Shown here: piece by piece, positions 37,994-47,149 of the stretch
Numbering within the stretch: position 1 is the first letter of the stretch
Layout: each line of letters starts with the position of its first letter
Assembly: GCA_034190085.1 (NCBI GenBank)
Contig: JAXHTS010000083.1
Span: 1 to 64,000, forward strand
Direction of reading: 5' to 3'
DNA: 64,000 nucleotides
DNA from: Spirochaetota bacterium
GTDB taxonomy: Bacteria; Spirochaetota; UBA4802; JAFGDQ01
Notes under the pieces: generated by a model
The model's input: only the letters and a program-made list of their open reading frames with translations
Database searches by the model: none
What the model was told of the DNA's origin: nothing
Translations under genes and position numbers: made by a program

Positions 37994-39562
37994 ATGAAAG
38001 TGCTTCTAGTAAATCCGGAATACCCTTTTGAAGAATCACCAACACCACCCTTTGGTTTGATGTCACTAGCGGCATATCTCCTTGAGAAAGGAGTGGAAGT
38101 CAGGATTGAGGACTATATTGTTACTCCATGCAACAGAGAACAAATCCAGGGTGTAATTGATGAATATAAACCAGAAGTTGTTGGAGCAACCGGCGTCACC
38201 ATGAACATCAATACCTCCCTAAAAGTCCTGAAGATATATAAGGAATTAGATCCTAATATTGTAACATTGATAGGTGGCCCTCACGTTACCTTTGACGCAG
38301 ATAATATACTTAATAATCATAGCTTTTTAGATTATATTGTCAGGGGTGAAGGCGAGTTAACCACAATTGAACTTCTTGATAGCCTTGGTTCAAGCTCTTC
38401 ATTAAAAAATAAGGTAAAAGGGATAAGCTATTGTGATAATGAATCGATTATTCATAACGAACCCAGAAGCTTTATTGATGATATCAACATTTTACCATTT
38501 CCAGCCCGTCATCTTGCTCCATTAAGCAAATATCGAGCCTTAGGTTTTCCAATAAATATGACAACCTCTAGAGGTTGCCCCTATGAATGCATCTTCTGTG
38601 TTGGCAGAAAGATGATGGGCAAGAAGATGAGGATGTTTGATGTTGACAGAGTTGTAGATGAATTTGAGATATTGGCTTCTATGGGATTTAAGCAAATAAA
38701 CCTTGTTGATGATCTCTTTACCTCAAAAAAAAGTAGATGCATGGATATCTGTAATGGCATCATTAAGAGAGGCATATCTCATAAATGGACCGCATTTTCT
38801 CGAGTTAATACAATTACTGAGGAACTCTTAGAAAAGATGAAGGAAGCAGGGTGCACTATGCTCTGTTTTGGGATAGAGAGTGGAGACCAGAATATTTTAA
38901 ATACAATCAAGAAAAAAACCACTATTGATCAAATTCAGAATGCAATTGATCTATGTGAAAAGGTCGGGATAGGCCCAATGAGTTCATATATTTTAGGCCT
39001 TCCTGGAGAAAGTCGAGAAACTGCAAAAAAATCTCATGATTTCGCCAGAAATTTAAATCTTAATCATGGCTTCCATATACTCTCCCCATTCCCTGGGACT
39101 GAAGTCAGAGACAAACATGATGAGTACGAGATGACAATAATGACAGATGACTGGGACAAATATGACGCGAATCAGGCTATTGCAGCAACCAAATACTTGA
39201 CTTGTGAAGAGATCAACCAATTAGGACAAGAAATGAATTCATTTGCAGAGGAGCGAGTTTCGGAAATATTTGATAAAAGTAAAAACAAAAAGCCAATGAC
39301 CGAGATTGAGATACAATTTATTAATGGTGTAATAACATTCTCATTTGCTCATGATTTAATTAAGATGAGACTCGTTGAATCATATCCCGGTTGTAAAAAC
39401 GGCAATGATATGAATACAATAATTGATGATTTCATTCATTACATTGAAAAGCATACAAAATTCACCAAGGAAGATATTCGGGATAGGCTTATTAATCTAT
39501 TTTCGAATAATTGCCTAAAGATTGATGGTATAAAAGGGGAGACAGAGATTAGGTGGGTGTAA
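37994..39562 (+). CDS. B12-binding-domain radical SAM protein (BchE-like class B)
   Basis: 522 residues. The N-terminal 130 residues form a Rossmann-like B12-binding domain (MKVLLVNPEYP, PPFGLMSLAAYL, VVGATGVT, IGGPHVTF, IVRGEGE). The radical SAM core has CPYECIFC (Cys195, 199, 202) and GIESGDQNIL. A helical C-terminal domain of about 120 residues follows. Class B enzymes use cobalamin to methylate or rearrange unactivated carbons (HpnP, BchE and fosfomycin-type enzymes). AAGGAG lies 7 nt before the ATG. It is a likely consumer of the cobalamin salvaged by the 11-13.7 kb operon; substrate unknown. Confidence 0.88.
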   Translation: MKVLLVNPEYPFEESPTPPFGLMSLAAYLLEKGVEVRIEDYIVTPCNREQIQGVIDEYKPEVVGATGVTMNINTSLKVLKIYKELDPNIVTLIGGPHVTFDADNILNNHSFLDYIVRGEGELTTIELLDSLGSSSSLKNKVKGISYCDNESIIHNEPRSFIDDINILPFPARHLAPLSKYRALGFPINMTTSRGCPYECIFCVGRKMMGKKMRMFDVDRVVDEFEILASMGFKQINLVDDLFTSKKSRCMDICNGIIKRGISHKWTAFSRVNTITEELLEKMKEAGCTMLCFGIESGDQNILNTIKKKTTIDQIQNAIDLCEKVGIGPMSSYILGLPGESRETAKKSHDFARNLNLNHGFHILSPFPGTEVRDKHDEYEMTIMTDDWDKYDANQAIAATKYLTCEEINQLGQEMNSFAEERVSEIFDKSKNKKPMTEIEIQFINGVITFSFAHDLIKMRLVESYPGCKNGNDMNTIIDDFIHYIEKHTKFTKEDIRDRLINLFSNNCLKIDGIKGETEIRWV

Positions 39563-39717
39563 GAGAATAATCAATGCAGCACTATTACAACCCTCTATGT
39601 TGATTCTATCAAGGAGTGTAAATTAGTAGAAAATGACCCATTTTACTCTTTAAAAAAAGAGAATACCAAACCCCAGTTAATAAATAATATTAAATTATAT
39701 CAATAAAAAATCTTTTA

Positions 39718-40527
39718 CTACTTTTTTACTCTTATCATCAATACCACACCGAAATGCCTTAAAAAGGGAAATCTTTGATTTGCTAAATATTCTAGTCTAT
39801 CGGAAAACCTTTTTAATGCCCTGTGAAATCTCTTTGGAATAATTATATATTGCCATGTCCATTTTGTATGGAAGTTCCATGGAAGTCGGAACTCATGAGC
39901 AGTTATCTCAAATTCTTTAAATAATCCCCTGCATATTTTTTCAATCTCTCCTATTCTATAAAACCTCATCCTTATCGGGTCCTTGACCCTGAAGAGATGA
40001 ATACTGATGAATTGGAGAAGGCCAAAGAGCAAGTTTTCAGGCGCAAATCTACCAGGAACTCGAATATTGGCAACACCTCCGGATTTGAGAATCCTCTCAA
40101 CCTCTTTAAGGACCTCTAAACCATTTTCTTTTGAAAGATGTTGTAACACCAAGAGTGAATAAATCATATCAAAACTATTATTGCGAAAGGGCAAAGTGGT
40201 GCCATCTCCCCTGATTAATATGGGGGAATGGCCATTGTTACTCAGGTGTCTCGCTGAAAGTTCAAGCATATTCTGAGAAATATCCAATCCAATGCAATCA
40301 ATACCAGCATCCATAACCGGCTTCAACACCCTCCCCCAACCACACCCCAAATCCAACACTATATCTCCCTTATTTATTGGAAATGGGGGTGGCGCATCCA
40401 AAAGATCTCCATAGAAATCTCTTAACAGCACTTCAACACCCAGAGTAATAAAATGAGCATCCCTCAATGCCCCCTCCTCCCAGACCTTTATATATTCTCT
40501 CATAAAATCCTTTTCTCTTACTATCAA
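39718..40527 (-). CDS. Class I SAM-dependent methyltransferase
   Basis: 269 residues. Motif I VLDLGCGWGRVL and the acidic loop IGLDISQNML, then IRGDGTTLPF and SFDMIYSLLVLQHL, identify a Rossmann-fold methyltransferase of the Methyltransf_11 type. A C-terminal extension of about 90 residues is specific and unrecognised. The listed start is TTG with AGAGGA 7 nt upstream; the in-frame ATG at 40503, with AAAGGA before it, is an equal alternative. It is 90 bp upstream-adjacent to the second DUF4015 gene's stop. Methyl acceptor unknown. Confidence 0.83.
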   Translation of the reverse strand: MIVREKDFMREYIKVWEEGALRDAHFITLGVEVLLRDFYGDLLDAPPPFPINKGDIVLDLGCGWGRVLKPVMDAGIDCIGLDISQNMLELSARHLSNNGHSPILIRGDGTTLPFRNNSFDMIYSLLVLQHLSKENGLEVLKEVERILKSGGVANIRVPGRFAPENLLFGLLQFISIHLFRVKDPIRMRFYRIGEIEKICRGLFKEFEITAHEFRLPWNFHTKWTWQYIIIPKRFHRALKRFSDRLEYLANQRFPFLRHFGVVLMIRVKK

Positions 40528-40616
40528 ATCACTATCCTCTTTTGTAACATTGATAAAGATTCATCTGCTTGAAAGATTTCAGGATGAACCTCAAAATCAT
40601 TTAATTGCTCAGATAT

Positions 40617-42074
40617 TCAGCGATCCAGCTTGCTGTATGCCATATGAGATAAGGCTTGATATACGGTATCATAATTATTTCTTGAATTCCAGAACATATA
40701 CCCTACAGCTCCAGCATCCCTACATGCCAATATTTCCTCTAATATATAATACTTATTGTATAAAGTGGTTCTCCATTTGAATGCCTGCAACCAAGGACGA
40801 ACAGCCTTCCCACCTGATAAAGCAGTTACCTTCCTGCATCCATTATAAATGAAATAGTATGGGTGGTCTCCAGGTTTTTCAAATCCTTCAAAATGATCCT
40901 CAAAATGGGAGGGATAAAGCATAGGAGATAAAATATCGCAATACTGTGAGAGAATTTCAACCTTCTGTCCAGTATTTCGAATGTCCACCTTCTTCCCCCA
41001 AGCTACAACTCCAAAGATATCAATTGATAAAAGTGTATTTCTAGGCGAGATTTCATTATAAGCCCTTTTAAGGAAATGAGCGATGGTTTCCTCATTAGAC
41101 ATTCTGCCAAAGTGGTATTTAAAGTCAGCATCCCTGATGTTGCCCACAGTCGGAAATCTGATATAATCAAATTGTATCTCATCAACTCCCTTATCTGCAA
41201 GCTCTATTGCTAAGGCGATGTTATAATCTTGAACCATTTTATTTGATGGGTCACACCACAATTCCTTTGATCCGTAGTTCCAAATTCCGCCTGTACTCCT
41301 TGACCTAATAGCAAAATTTGGATTCCTTCTGCAAATCAAATGATCCCTAAAAACTGAAATCCTTACAATAATATATATATTATTCTCCCTTAAAATCCTG
41401 ATCAGCTTATCAATATCATCAATACTTCTCTTATCGTGTGTTCTATATTGTTGGACATCTGACACCCTACTATAATAATTTACAACACCAACTACATCCT
41501 TAGCATCAAATACAATAGCATTTATCCCTACCTCCTTGAGTCTCTTAATAGTCTGTACTATATTTTCGCTGCCAATTGAATAACCTGTAAAATACAGTCC
41601 TCTGACATATTTTATTTCCGGTTTCTTTCTCTTCTTATAGTCAAGCAGAAATGTAGGCAGAGAGGAAGGTATATAGAGTACAGTATCCCTTTGAATAGTA
41701 TTCCTGCCAATACTATTATATTCTTTGATCGCCATCTTCAGTTGATATATTTTGTAAAAGTGTGTGTAGGCTATAGCCTTTTCTGCAATCTCCCTAATCC
41801 TTATCCTCTTCATCGCCTTGTAGAATAACATATGTCCTGAATGGATGAAACCCTCTGGAAGATTAGCAAATGTCTTCTTATATCTTTTGCAATAGGCCGG
41901 ATCTATTATCTTATAATTTGGCTCTTTGGGAATGACCGATTCATACACATTTACCAGAAAGTTCGTTATGGAATCATAATAAAAACCTATCCCAATAAAA
42001 TATATATTTAATAATACTATAACCGGGATTAGGATGATGATTGATAATAGTATATTTTTTTTTCTAATTGACAT
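40617..42074 (-). CDS. DUF4015 glycosidase-like protein (membrane-anchored)
   Basis: 485 residues. An N-terminal TM anchor (IIILIPVIVLLNIYFIGIGF) is followed by a linker region and a DUF4015 TIM-barrel domain with VRGLYFTGYSIGS, AIVFDAKDVVG, DEIQFDYIRFPTVG and SPMLYPSHF. The same landmarks occur in the C-terminal half of the 29447-31465 protein, so the two are paralogues, with the propeller missing here. Likely a periplasmic or surface polysaccharide-acting enzyme; reaction unproven. No SD is seen. An 8-bp inverted repeat (42087-42106) lies just upstream. Confidence 0.83.
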   Translation of the reverse strand: MSIRKKNILLSIIILIPVIVLLNIYFIGIGFYYDSITNFLVNVYESVIPKEPNYKIIDPAYCKRYKKTFANLPEGFIHSGHMLFYKAMKRIRIREIAEKAIAYTHFYKIYQLKMAIKEYNSIGRNTIQRDTVLYIPSSLPTFLLDYKKRKKPEIKYVRGLYFTGYSIGSENIVQTIKRLKEVGINAIVFDAKDVVGVVNYYSRVSDVQQYRTHDKRSIDDIDKLIRILRENNIYIIVRISVFRDHLICRRNPNFAIRSRSTGGIWNYGSKELWCDPSNKMVQDYNIALAIELADKGVDEIQFDYIRFPTVGNIRDADFKYHFGRMSNEETIAHFLKRAYNEISPRNTLLSIDIFGVVAWGKKVDIRNTGQKVEILSQYCDILSPMLYPSHFEDHFEGFEKPGDHPYYFIYNGCRKVTALSGGKAVRPWLQAFKWRTTLYNKYYILEEILACRDAGAVGYMFWNSRNNYDTVYQALSHMAYSKLDR

Positions 42075-42490
42075 TTGAATAAAAAGTACACTATAGTAAT
42101 AGTGTATAGGTATTAAACAAAATTAACTCAACAAATAATATTTCATTTATAACGAATTTATAGAGTGGGAGGCTTATCCAAACACTCATCTTCTAATAGA
42201 CTATTCGTATATGCTATGTCCTGTTAATCACAGTTTCCTTTTTGATCAGAGAACCAAATTAAGTTAAGATTGTCCCAATTGGCAATTTATTAGTGAAAAA
42301 ATCAACCAAAAAATATCTGTATACTCAACTTGTAGGGAATGACTATAGCTATCCCCTCCGACCTTTAGTCGCGGGAGATATTTAATGCATTTTAATTCAC
42401 CCCAATCTTCACTAAAATCCTATTCCGATGTGAAGAGGAAAGCCTAGGGAGGGATCATTTTTTAGTTCTTTACTGTAACAAGTCTGATAT
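42075..42490. other. 416-bp divergent intergenic region
   Basis: Between the DUF4015 gene (minus) and the mlaE-like gene (plus). Contains the hairpin 42087-42106 and otherwise AT-rich DNA with no supported gene. Confidence 0.5.
42087..42106. promoter_or_regulatory. Perfect inverted repeat TACACTAT-AGTA-ATAGTGTA near a gene start
   Basis: Twenty nt, 13 nt upstream of the DUF4015 start codon. The size and symmetry would suit an operator, but the position (between promoter and start) and the AT-rich setting leave this unproven. Confidence 0.35.
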
Positions 42491-43264
42491 ATGTCAGTCA
42501 TTATAAAAAAAATAATATCTCTATATCAAGGGCAAAAAAAATTTTGTTCCTTTCTAATCTCAATATTAATATCCTTCAAGTCAATTAAACACCTTCGATT
42601 TCGGTCTATTTATTCTATTGCCATTGATCAGACAAAATACACTGGAATAGACGCATTGCCGATCATAGTATCCATCGCACTGCTTATTGGAGGGACGGTT
42701 ATAATCCAGGCAACAAAAAATTTTCCGAAATTCGGGATTGAAGAATTTATCGGCAATCTTCTTGTAATTATTATTGCACGGGAAGTTGGACCACTTACAA
42801 CCGCTATCATTGTGATCAGCAGGTCCGGCTCAGCCATCGCTGCAGAGATAGCAACCCAAAAACAGGACAAGGCGATATTATCCCTAGAGTTAATGGGAAT
42901 TGATACAAAACTCTATATTGTTTTTCCCAGAATCATTGCATCTATTTTAGCGTTCTTTTCACTCATTATTATCTTTGACATAGTAGCCTTTTTCGGCGGA
43001 TATCTAATCTCTCTCACCTCTGTATTTATTCCCTTAAGCTCTTTCATCGAGACATTACTCAGCTCATTCAGTTTTGAGGATTTGACAATAACAATAACGA
43101 AGAGTATAATTTATGGTATACTTATTCCTATCATATGCTGTTATTATGGATTTATGCCAAGGTCCAATTTCGAGATCCCAATCGTTGTTAGAAAAGCGGT
43201 TGTGAGAACGCTGGTTATTATTGTTATTATAAATGCTTTTATATCTGCATTGTTCTATTATTAG
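42491..43264 (+). CDS. mlaE: MlaE-family ABC transporter permease
   Basis: 257 residues with five or six TM segments. The diagnostic MlaE stretch REVGPLTTAIIVISRSGSAI is present near residue 97-116, together with the amphipathic N-terminal helix and the C-terminal VVRTLVIIVIINAFISALFY. MlaE forms the inner-membrane core of the MCE lipid transporter, which moves phospholipids between the inner and outer membrane. First gene of a three-gene unit (permease, ATPase-like, MCE protein). The ATG follows GATAT with only a weak SD. Confidence 0.9.
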   Translation: MSVIIKKIISLYQGQKKFCSFLISILISFKSIKHLRFRSIYSIAIDQTKYTGIDALPIIVSIALLIGGTVIIQATKNFPKFGIEEFIGNLLVIIIAREVGPLTTAIIVISRSGSAIAAEIATQKQDKAILSLELMGIDTKLYIVFPRIIASILAFFSLIIIFDIVAFFGGYLISLTSVFIPLSSFIETLLSSFSFEDLTITITKSIIYGILIPIICCYYGFMPRSNFEIPIVVRKAVVRTLVIIVIINAFISALFYY

Positions 43265-43398
43265 ATATATTACATATAAAATAATTTTTCTCTTACATTC
43301 TTCACTGAAACAGTGATTAATGGATGATGACTAATAGTCATTGGATAAATTTAGTATACATATCATTATTGTATCATTAGTATACAAATAGGCTAATA

Positions 43399-44160
43399 AT
43401 GGAAGAGGTTGACATACTGAAAATCGAAGGAGTATCATATGAATCGGATAGAAGGGGATCTTTATATGATATTTCCTTTTCAATAAAAAGGGGTGAATTT
43501 GTAGTAATTTTTGGGCCTGAGGATTCAGGTATTGAACTCATCTGCCCACTTATAGCTGGGATTGTTGAAAAATTTGAAGGAGATATATATTACGAGGACA
43601 AGTCGATTAAAACTTTTGATTATATAGAGAAACATATATATAAAAAAAAATTAGGCTATCTTCAAAGGGGATATGGATTGATAAACAATATGTCAATGGA
43701 GGCCAATATCTCCCTGCCACTAAAATATCATTCTCAATTGTCAAATTTGGAGATAAATGACATAGTCGAAAAATATATCAAAGAGATGAATCTCGATCAT
43801 TGCAGAGGTTTAAGGCCTATTGATCTCTCAAATTCAGAAGCCCTGAAGATAGCCTATGCAAGATCAATAGCATTAGATCCTGATCTTCTCCTGATTGAGC
43901 ATCCTTTTGAAGGACAATGCCTTATAAACTCACAGACATTTATTAACAGCTTGAAAAGATACTCCACCTGCTTGAAAAAATCTGTAATCTTTATTACATA
44001 TGAACCGCAATACTTTATAGACCTTTCACATACCTTTATAATGTTCTATGATGGTAGAATAGTGTTTGCTGGGTCAAAAAATGAGTTTAGAATAGCTGAA
44101 AACCGATACTTGTCGCAATATCTCCAAGCATCATGTGAAGGGCCCATGAATATTTTATAG
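43399..44160 (+). CDS. MlaF-like ABC ATPase homologue with degenerate catalytic motifs (pseudo-ATPase)
   Basis: 253 residues. Overall shape and position match MlaF, but nearly every ATPase motif is altered. Walker A is GPEDSGIE (39-46) with Lys replaced by Ile45 and Ser/Thr by Glu46. The signature is LSNSE (143-147) in place of LSGGQ. Walker B and the catalytic Glu read LLLIEHP (163-169), i.e. Glu167-His168 for Asp-Glu. The switch His is Tyr201 (FITYEP). The Q-loop Gln89 remains. The frame is intact with no stops, so it is probably expressed and under selection as a structural subunit. It sits between mlaE and the MCE gene. Confidence 0.85.
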   Translation: MEEVDILKIEGVSYESDRRGSLYDISFSIKRGEFVVIFGPEDSGIELICPLIAGIVEKFEGDIYYEDKSIKTFDYIEKHIYKKKLGYLQRGYGLINNMSMEANISLPLKYHSQLSNLEINDIVEKYIKEMNLDHCRGLRPIDLSNSEALKIAYARSIALDPDLLLIEHPFEGQCLINSQTFINSLKRYSTCLKKSVIFITYEPQYFIDLSHTFIMFYDGRIVFAGSKNEFRIAENRYLSQYLQASCEGPMNIL

Positions 44161-44274
44161 ATATCTATAATATTCACAGACTATAATATATAAATTGAAT
44201 ATACTAATGTCTATTCAACATAAAGTGTATAAGTATATTTTAGATTATTACTGGAAATCAAGGGAATCTCAGAG

Positions 44275-44958
44275 ATGAAACTTGAAAAAAATGAATCTAG
44301 GGTTGGTATCTTTATACTCCTTCCAATCATCATACTTCTTCTTTTTATTATGCTAAAACTTGGATATTCACTGGCAAGCGATACTATCGATGTCTATTTG
44401 AAGATAGATAACATTACCTCCATTAAAGAGGGTACTCAAGTAAAGATAAAGGGATACACTATCGGCAGGGTTGTTGATATTAAACCGGTATATAAACCTT
44501 CATTACACTTCCTGGCCCTAATGAGGATTAAGGACAATATTGAATTATTTGAAGATTGCTCTGCTATCATTCAGAACCAAAATATCATCGGTGAGCCTGT
44601 TATTGAGATAAGAAATCCAGAAAGAAAGGGTAATCCCTTAAAGGACGGCTCTGTAGTTGAAGGGATTGAATATGTTAATTTAGAAGTTATATTGCATGAT
44701 GTACATGTATTGCTGACAACGCTATCAGAAACAGCTGATGTAATAAAAGGCATATCTATTGAAAGCAGGGGTAATCTGAGATCGCTAATCAGCAATCTAT
44801 CAACCAGTGTATCCACCATAAACCAGATCCTTCTAATCTCACAGAAGGATATTATCTCGATCCTCTCCTCCTTTAGAGCAACAGCTAAAACAATGAATGA
44901 GATATCAGAAGAGTTGAAAAAACATCCAGTTAAATTTCTTTTCAAGGGGAAGAAATAA
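44275..44958 (+). CDS. mlaD: MCE/MlaD-family substrate-binding protein
   Basis: 227 residues. One N-terminal TM helix (IFILLPIIILLLFIMLKLGY) anchors it, and an MCE domain follows (DVYLKIDNITSIKEGTQVKI, KGYTIGRVVDIKP). A C-terminal helical part of about 90 residues would form the central pore of the hexamer. MlaD binds phospholipid on the periplasmic face of MlaE. Third gene of the mla unit, 114 bp after the ATPase-like gene. AGAG precedes the ATG; no MlaC or MlaA homologue is in the window. Confidence 0.88.
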   Translation: MKLEKNESRVGIFILLPIIILLLFIMLKLGYSLASDTIDVYLKIDNITSIKEGTQVKIKGYTIGRVVDIKPVYKPSLHFLALMRIKDNIELFEDCSAIIQNQNIIGEPVIEIRNPERKGNPLKDGSVVEGIEYVNLEVILHDVHVLLTTLSETADVIKGISIESRGNLRSLISNLSTSVSTINQILLISQKDIISILSSFRATAKTMNEISEELKKHPVKFLFKGKK

Positions 44959-45246
44959 TTGCAGCACTCACCCTAATCAACTTCTAATTATAATCATATA
45001 ACTCTTTCTGGCTCTAAGACAGTGCCAATCCTCAATTATTCCTATTAGTGAGGTGATAGACTTTATATAAACGGCTGATTTTCATATCCTATTTATTAGG
45101 GACATAGGGCAAATGAAATAATTTATCAATAAAGGCTTTATCTTTATAATAATTAATTGAAAATATGCCACTGATATCAATATTTCTGAATTGACATTTC
45201 TGTTTTATCCTCATTGCATTTAAAATATGGGATAGGATTATAGGAG

Positions 45247-46122
45247 ATGCCATTCTTTTCTGTAATAATACCAACATACAACAGATACGAATCTCTGAAA
45301 AAAGCGATCGATTTCCTGTTAATACACCAGACCTTCCGGGATTTCGAATTAATTGTTGTGGATGATGGATCAACTGATGAGACACATCAAATTGAAGATG
45401 AATACAGAGATCAACTTGTTTATATTAAACAGAAAAATTATGGTGTCAGCAAGGCCAGAAATGTAGGCATAGCCAATTCAAACTCTCCATATATATCATT
45501 TCATGATTCTGATGACCTATGGTATCCCAGAAAATTAGAAAATCAATATATGTATATTCTCAACAATCCAGATTTTTTAATAAATCAGACTGATGAAATA
45601 TGGATAAGGGATGGGGTGAGAGTAAATCCCATGAAAAAGCACAGGAAGAGGGAGGGAGATATATTTCTTGACTCATTGGAGTTATGCCTTATCAGTCCCT
45701 CATGTGTGGCAATGACGAGAGAGCTATTTGAGCGATATGGCTTATTTGATGAGAATCTTCCAGTTTGCGAAGATTACGATCTCTGGCTTAGAATAACGCT
45801 GAAGGAGAGGGTAGGATTAATAGATAAAAAACTCGTAATTAAATACGGAGGGCATGAGTCGCAGCTTTCAAAAAAATATTGGGGGATGGACAGATTCAGG
45901 GTATATTCTATTATCAAACTCTTAATCCATCACGGAAATGAGATTAATCCTGAGTATCAGGACAGAGCAATAGAGGTTGCAAAAAAGAAATGTGCAATCC
46001 TCCTGCAGGGAGCCCTGAGGAGACAAAATGATGTATTTGCAGATACAATTAAAAAAATTATTGAGTGTATTGACAACTATAACTATAACAGAATAAGCCT
46101 TGAGAACCTCTTAAAAATATAA
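45247..46122 (+). CDS. Family 2 glycosyltransferase
   Basis: 291 residues. The N-terminal FSVIIPTYNRYESL, the nucleotide-binding VVDDGSTDET, the NYGVSKARNVGI strand and the metal-binding HDSDDLW, then CEDYDLWLR, define a GT2 A-fold enzyme. It transfers a sugar from a nucleotide donor, probably for a surface glycan; donor and acceptor are not deducible. Its last 65 nt overlap, tail to tail, the end of the convergent gene at 46058-47146. Confidence 0.88.
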   Translation: MPFFSVIIPTYNRYESLKKAIDFLLIHQTFRDFELIVVDDGSTDETHQIEDEYRDQLVYIKQKNYGVSKARNVGIANSNSPYISFHDSDDLWYPRKLENQYMYILNNPDFLINQTDEIWIRDGVRVNPMKKHRKREGDIFLDSLELCLISPSCVAMTRELFERYGLFDENLPVCEDYDLWLRITLKERVGLIDKKLVIKYGGHESQLSKKYWGMDRFRVYSIIKLLIHHGNEINPEYQDRAIEVAKKKCAILLQGALRRQNDVFADTIKKIIECIDNYNYNRISLENLLKI

Positions 46123-47146
46123 TCGAATCATCAACACAGGCTTCCACAAATGACTCACCTGCATACACCTGCGAAAATAACAGGATGCCATCACTACGAA
46201 ATATCAATAATTGAGCCACCCCATCTTCACCTGTATAACCTGTCACGCATATGCCATTAGAGCAATCAATGTTTGACATGCCATCCCTCTTATTCGGGAT
46301 GTTAATAGTATTCAAGATTATACCATCCGCCCCAAGTAATAATATTCTGTTATAATCAATTACTGTGACTCCCCCCTCATCCGATATATTGATCCCTGTC
46401 TTCGTGAGATGAACATGTTGTAAGGAGATTGTATATATCTCATTTTTTATTATATTAACTAATCTTATAAAATCTCCTTTATTATTCCCATAATGAATTA
46501 CAAGTAGATTGCCATAGCTGTTCACAGCCATACCCTTAACTATCGAATTGCCGGGCACAACCTCCTCATTTATTATAAATCCTTCTGAATTGATAAGATA
46601 GTAGCTTCCGTCCAGAAATCCTATACATGCAAAGTCGGTATATTTTGAAAAGGCTATTATTGTACAGACCCTACCAGTAATTCTTCGAACACCCATCTCT
46701 TTTCCATTATAATCTACAATTCTAATACGGCTATGATCACCATTCATTAAAAGAATAAATTTTCCATTATAGGATACGTAGGGATATTCTCGAGAAGCGA
46801 TCTTCCAGAACCTTTCGCAATGAGTATTTAAAAACTCAATTCTATTTCCCACCTTCTCATATTGTACAAAGTATTCACCATCCCCACTAACAGATATAAG
46901 CCTGCCGTTATTATTATGCCTTGTTATCAACTCACCTGTTCCGGATAGGACAAAAAATTCTTTATTGGTTTTAATTGGAGGTATTTTGTTATTGATGAAT
47001 TTAGGGGAATTAGATCTCTGGATATTTTCTATTGCATCAATCCTGCCATGCCATTGGGGATAAATCTCTATGCCCACTTTCAGTTGCCATAATGGGAGAA
47101 GGCATAATATGAAACCAATGAAAAATCCCACTAAGAGATATTTCAT
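46058..47146 (-). CDS. Membrane-anchored propeller-like protein of unknown function
   Basis: 362 residues. One N-terminal TM or signal segment (FFIGFILCLLPLW) precedes a beta-rich body with repeated short blade-like motifs (LSGTGELITRHN, VSGDGEYFVQYE, FLDGSYYLINSEGF, GADGIILNTINI, FRSDGILLFSQV), suggesting a WD40- or PQQ-like propeller in the periplasm. I do not recognise a family. It begins 3 nt after the sigma-factor stop and so is probably co-transcribed with it. Its 3' end overlaps the convergent glycosyltransferase gene by 65 bp. Confidence 0.75.
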   Translation of the reverse strand: MKYLLVGFFIGFILCLLPLWQLKVGIEIYPQWHGRIDAIENIQRSNSPKFINNKIPPIKTNKEFFVLSGTGELITRHNNNGRLISVSGDGEYFVQYEKVGNRIEFLNTHCERFWKIASREYPYVSYNGKFILLMNGDHSRIRIVDYNGKEMGVRRITGRVCTIIAFSKYTDFACIGFLDGSYYLINSEGFIINEEVVPGNSIVKGMAVNSYGNLLVIHYGNNKGDFIRLVNIIKNEIYTISLQHVHLTKTGINISDEGGVTVIDYNRILLLGADGIILNTINIPNKRDGMSNIDCSNGICVTGYTGEDGVAQLLIFRSDGILLFSQVYAGESFVEACVDDSIIFLRGSQGLFCYSYSCQYTQ

Positions 47147-47149
47147 CCC

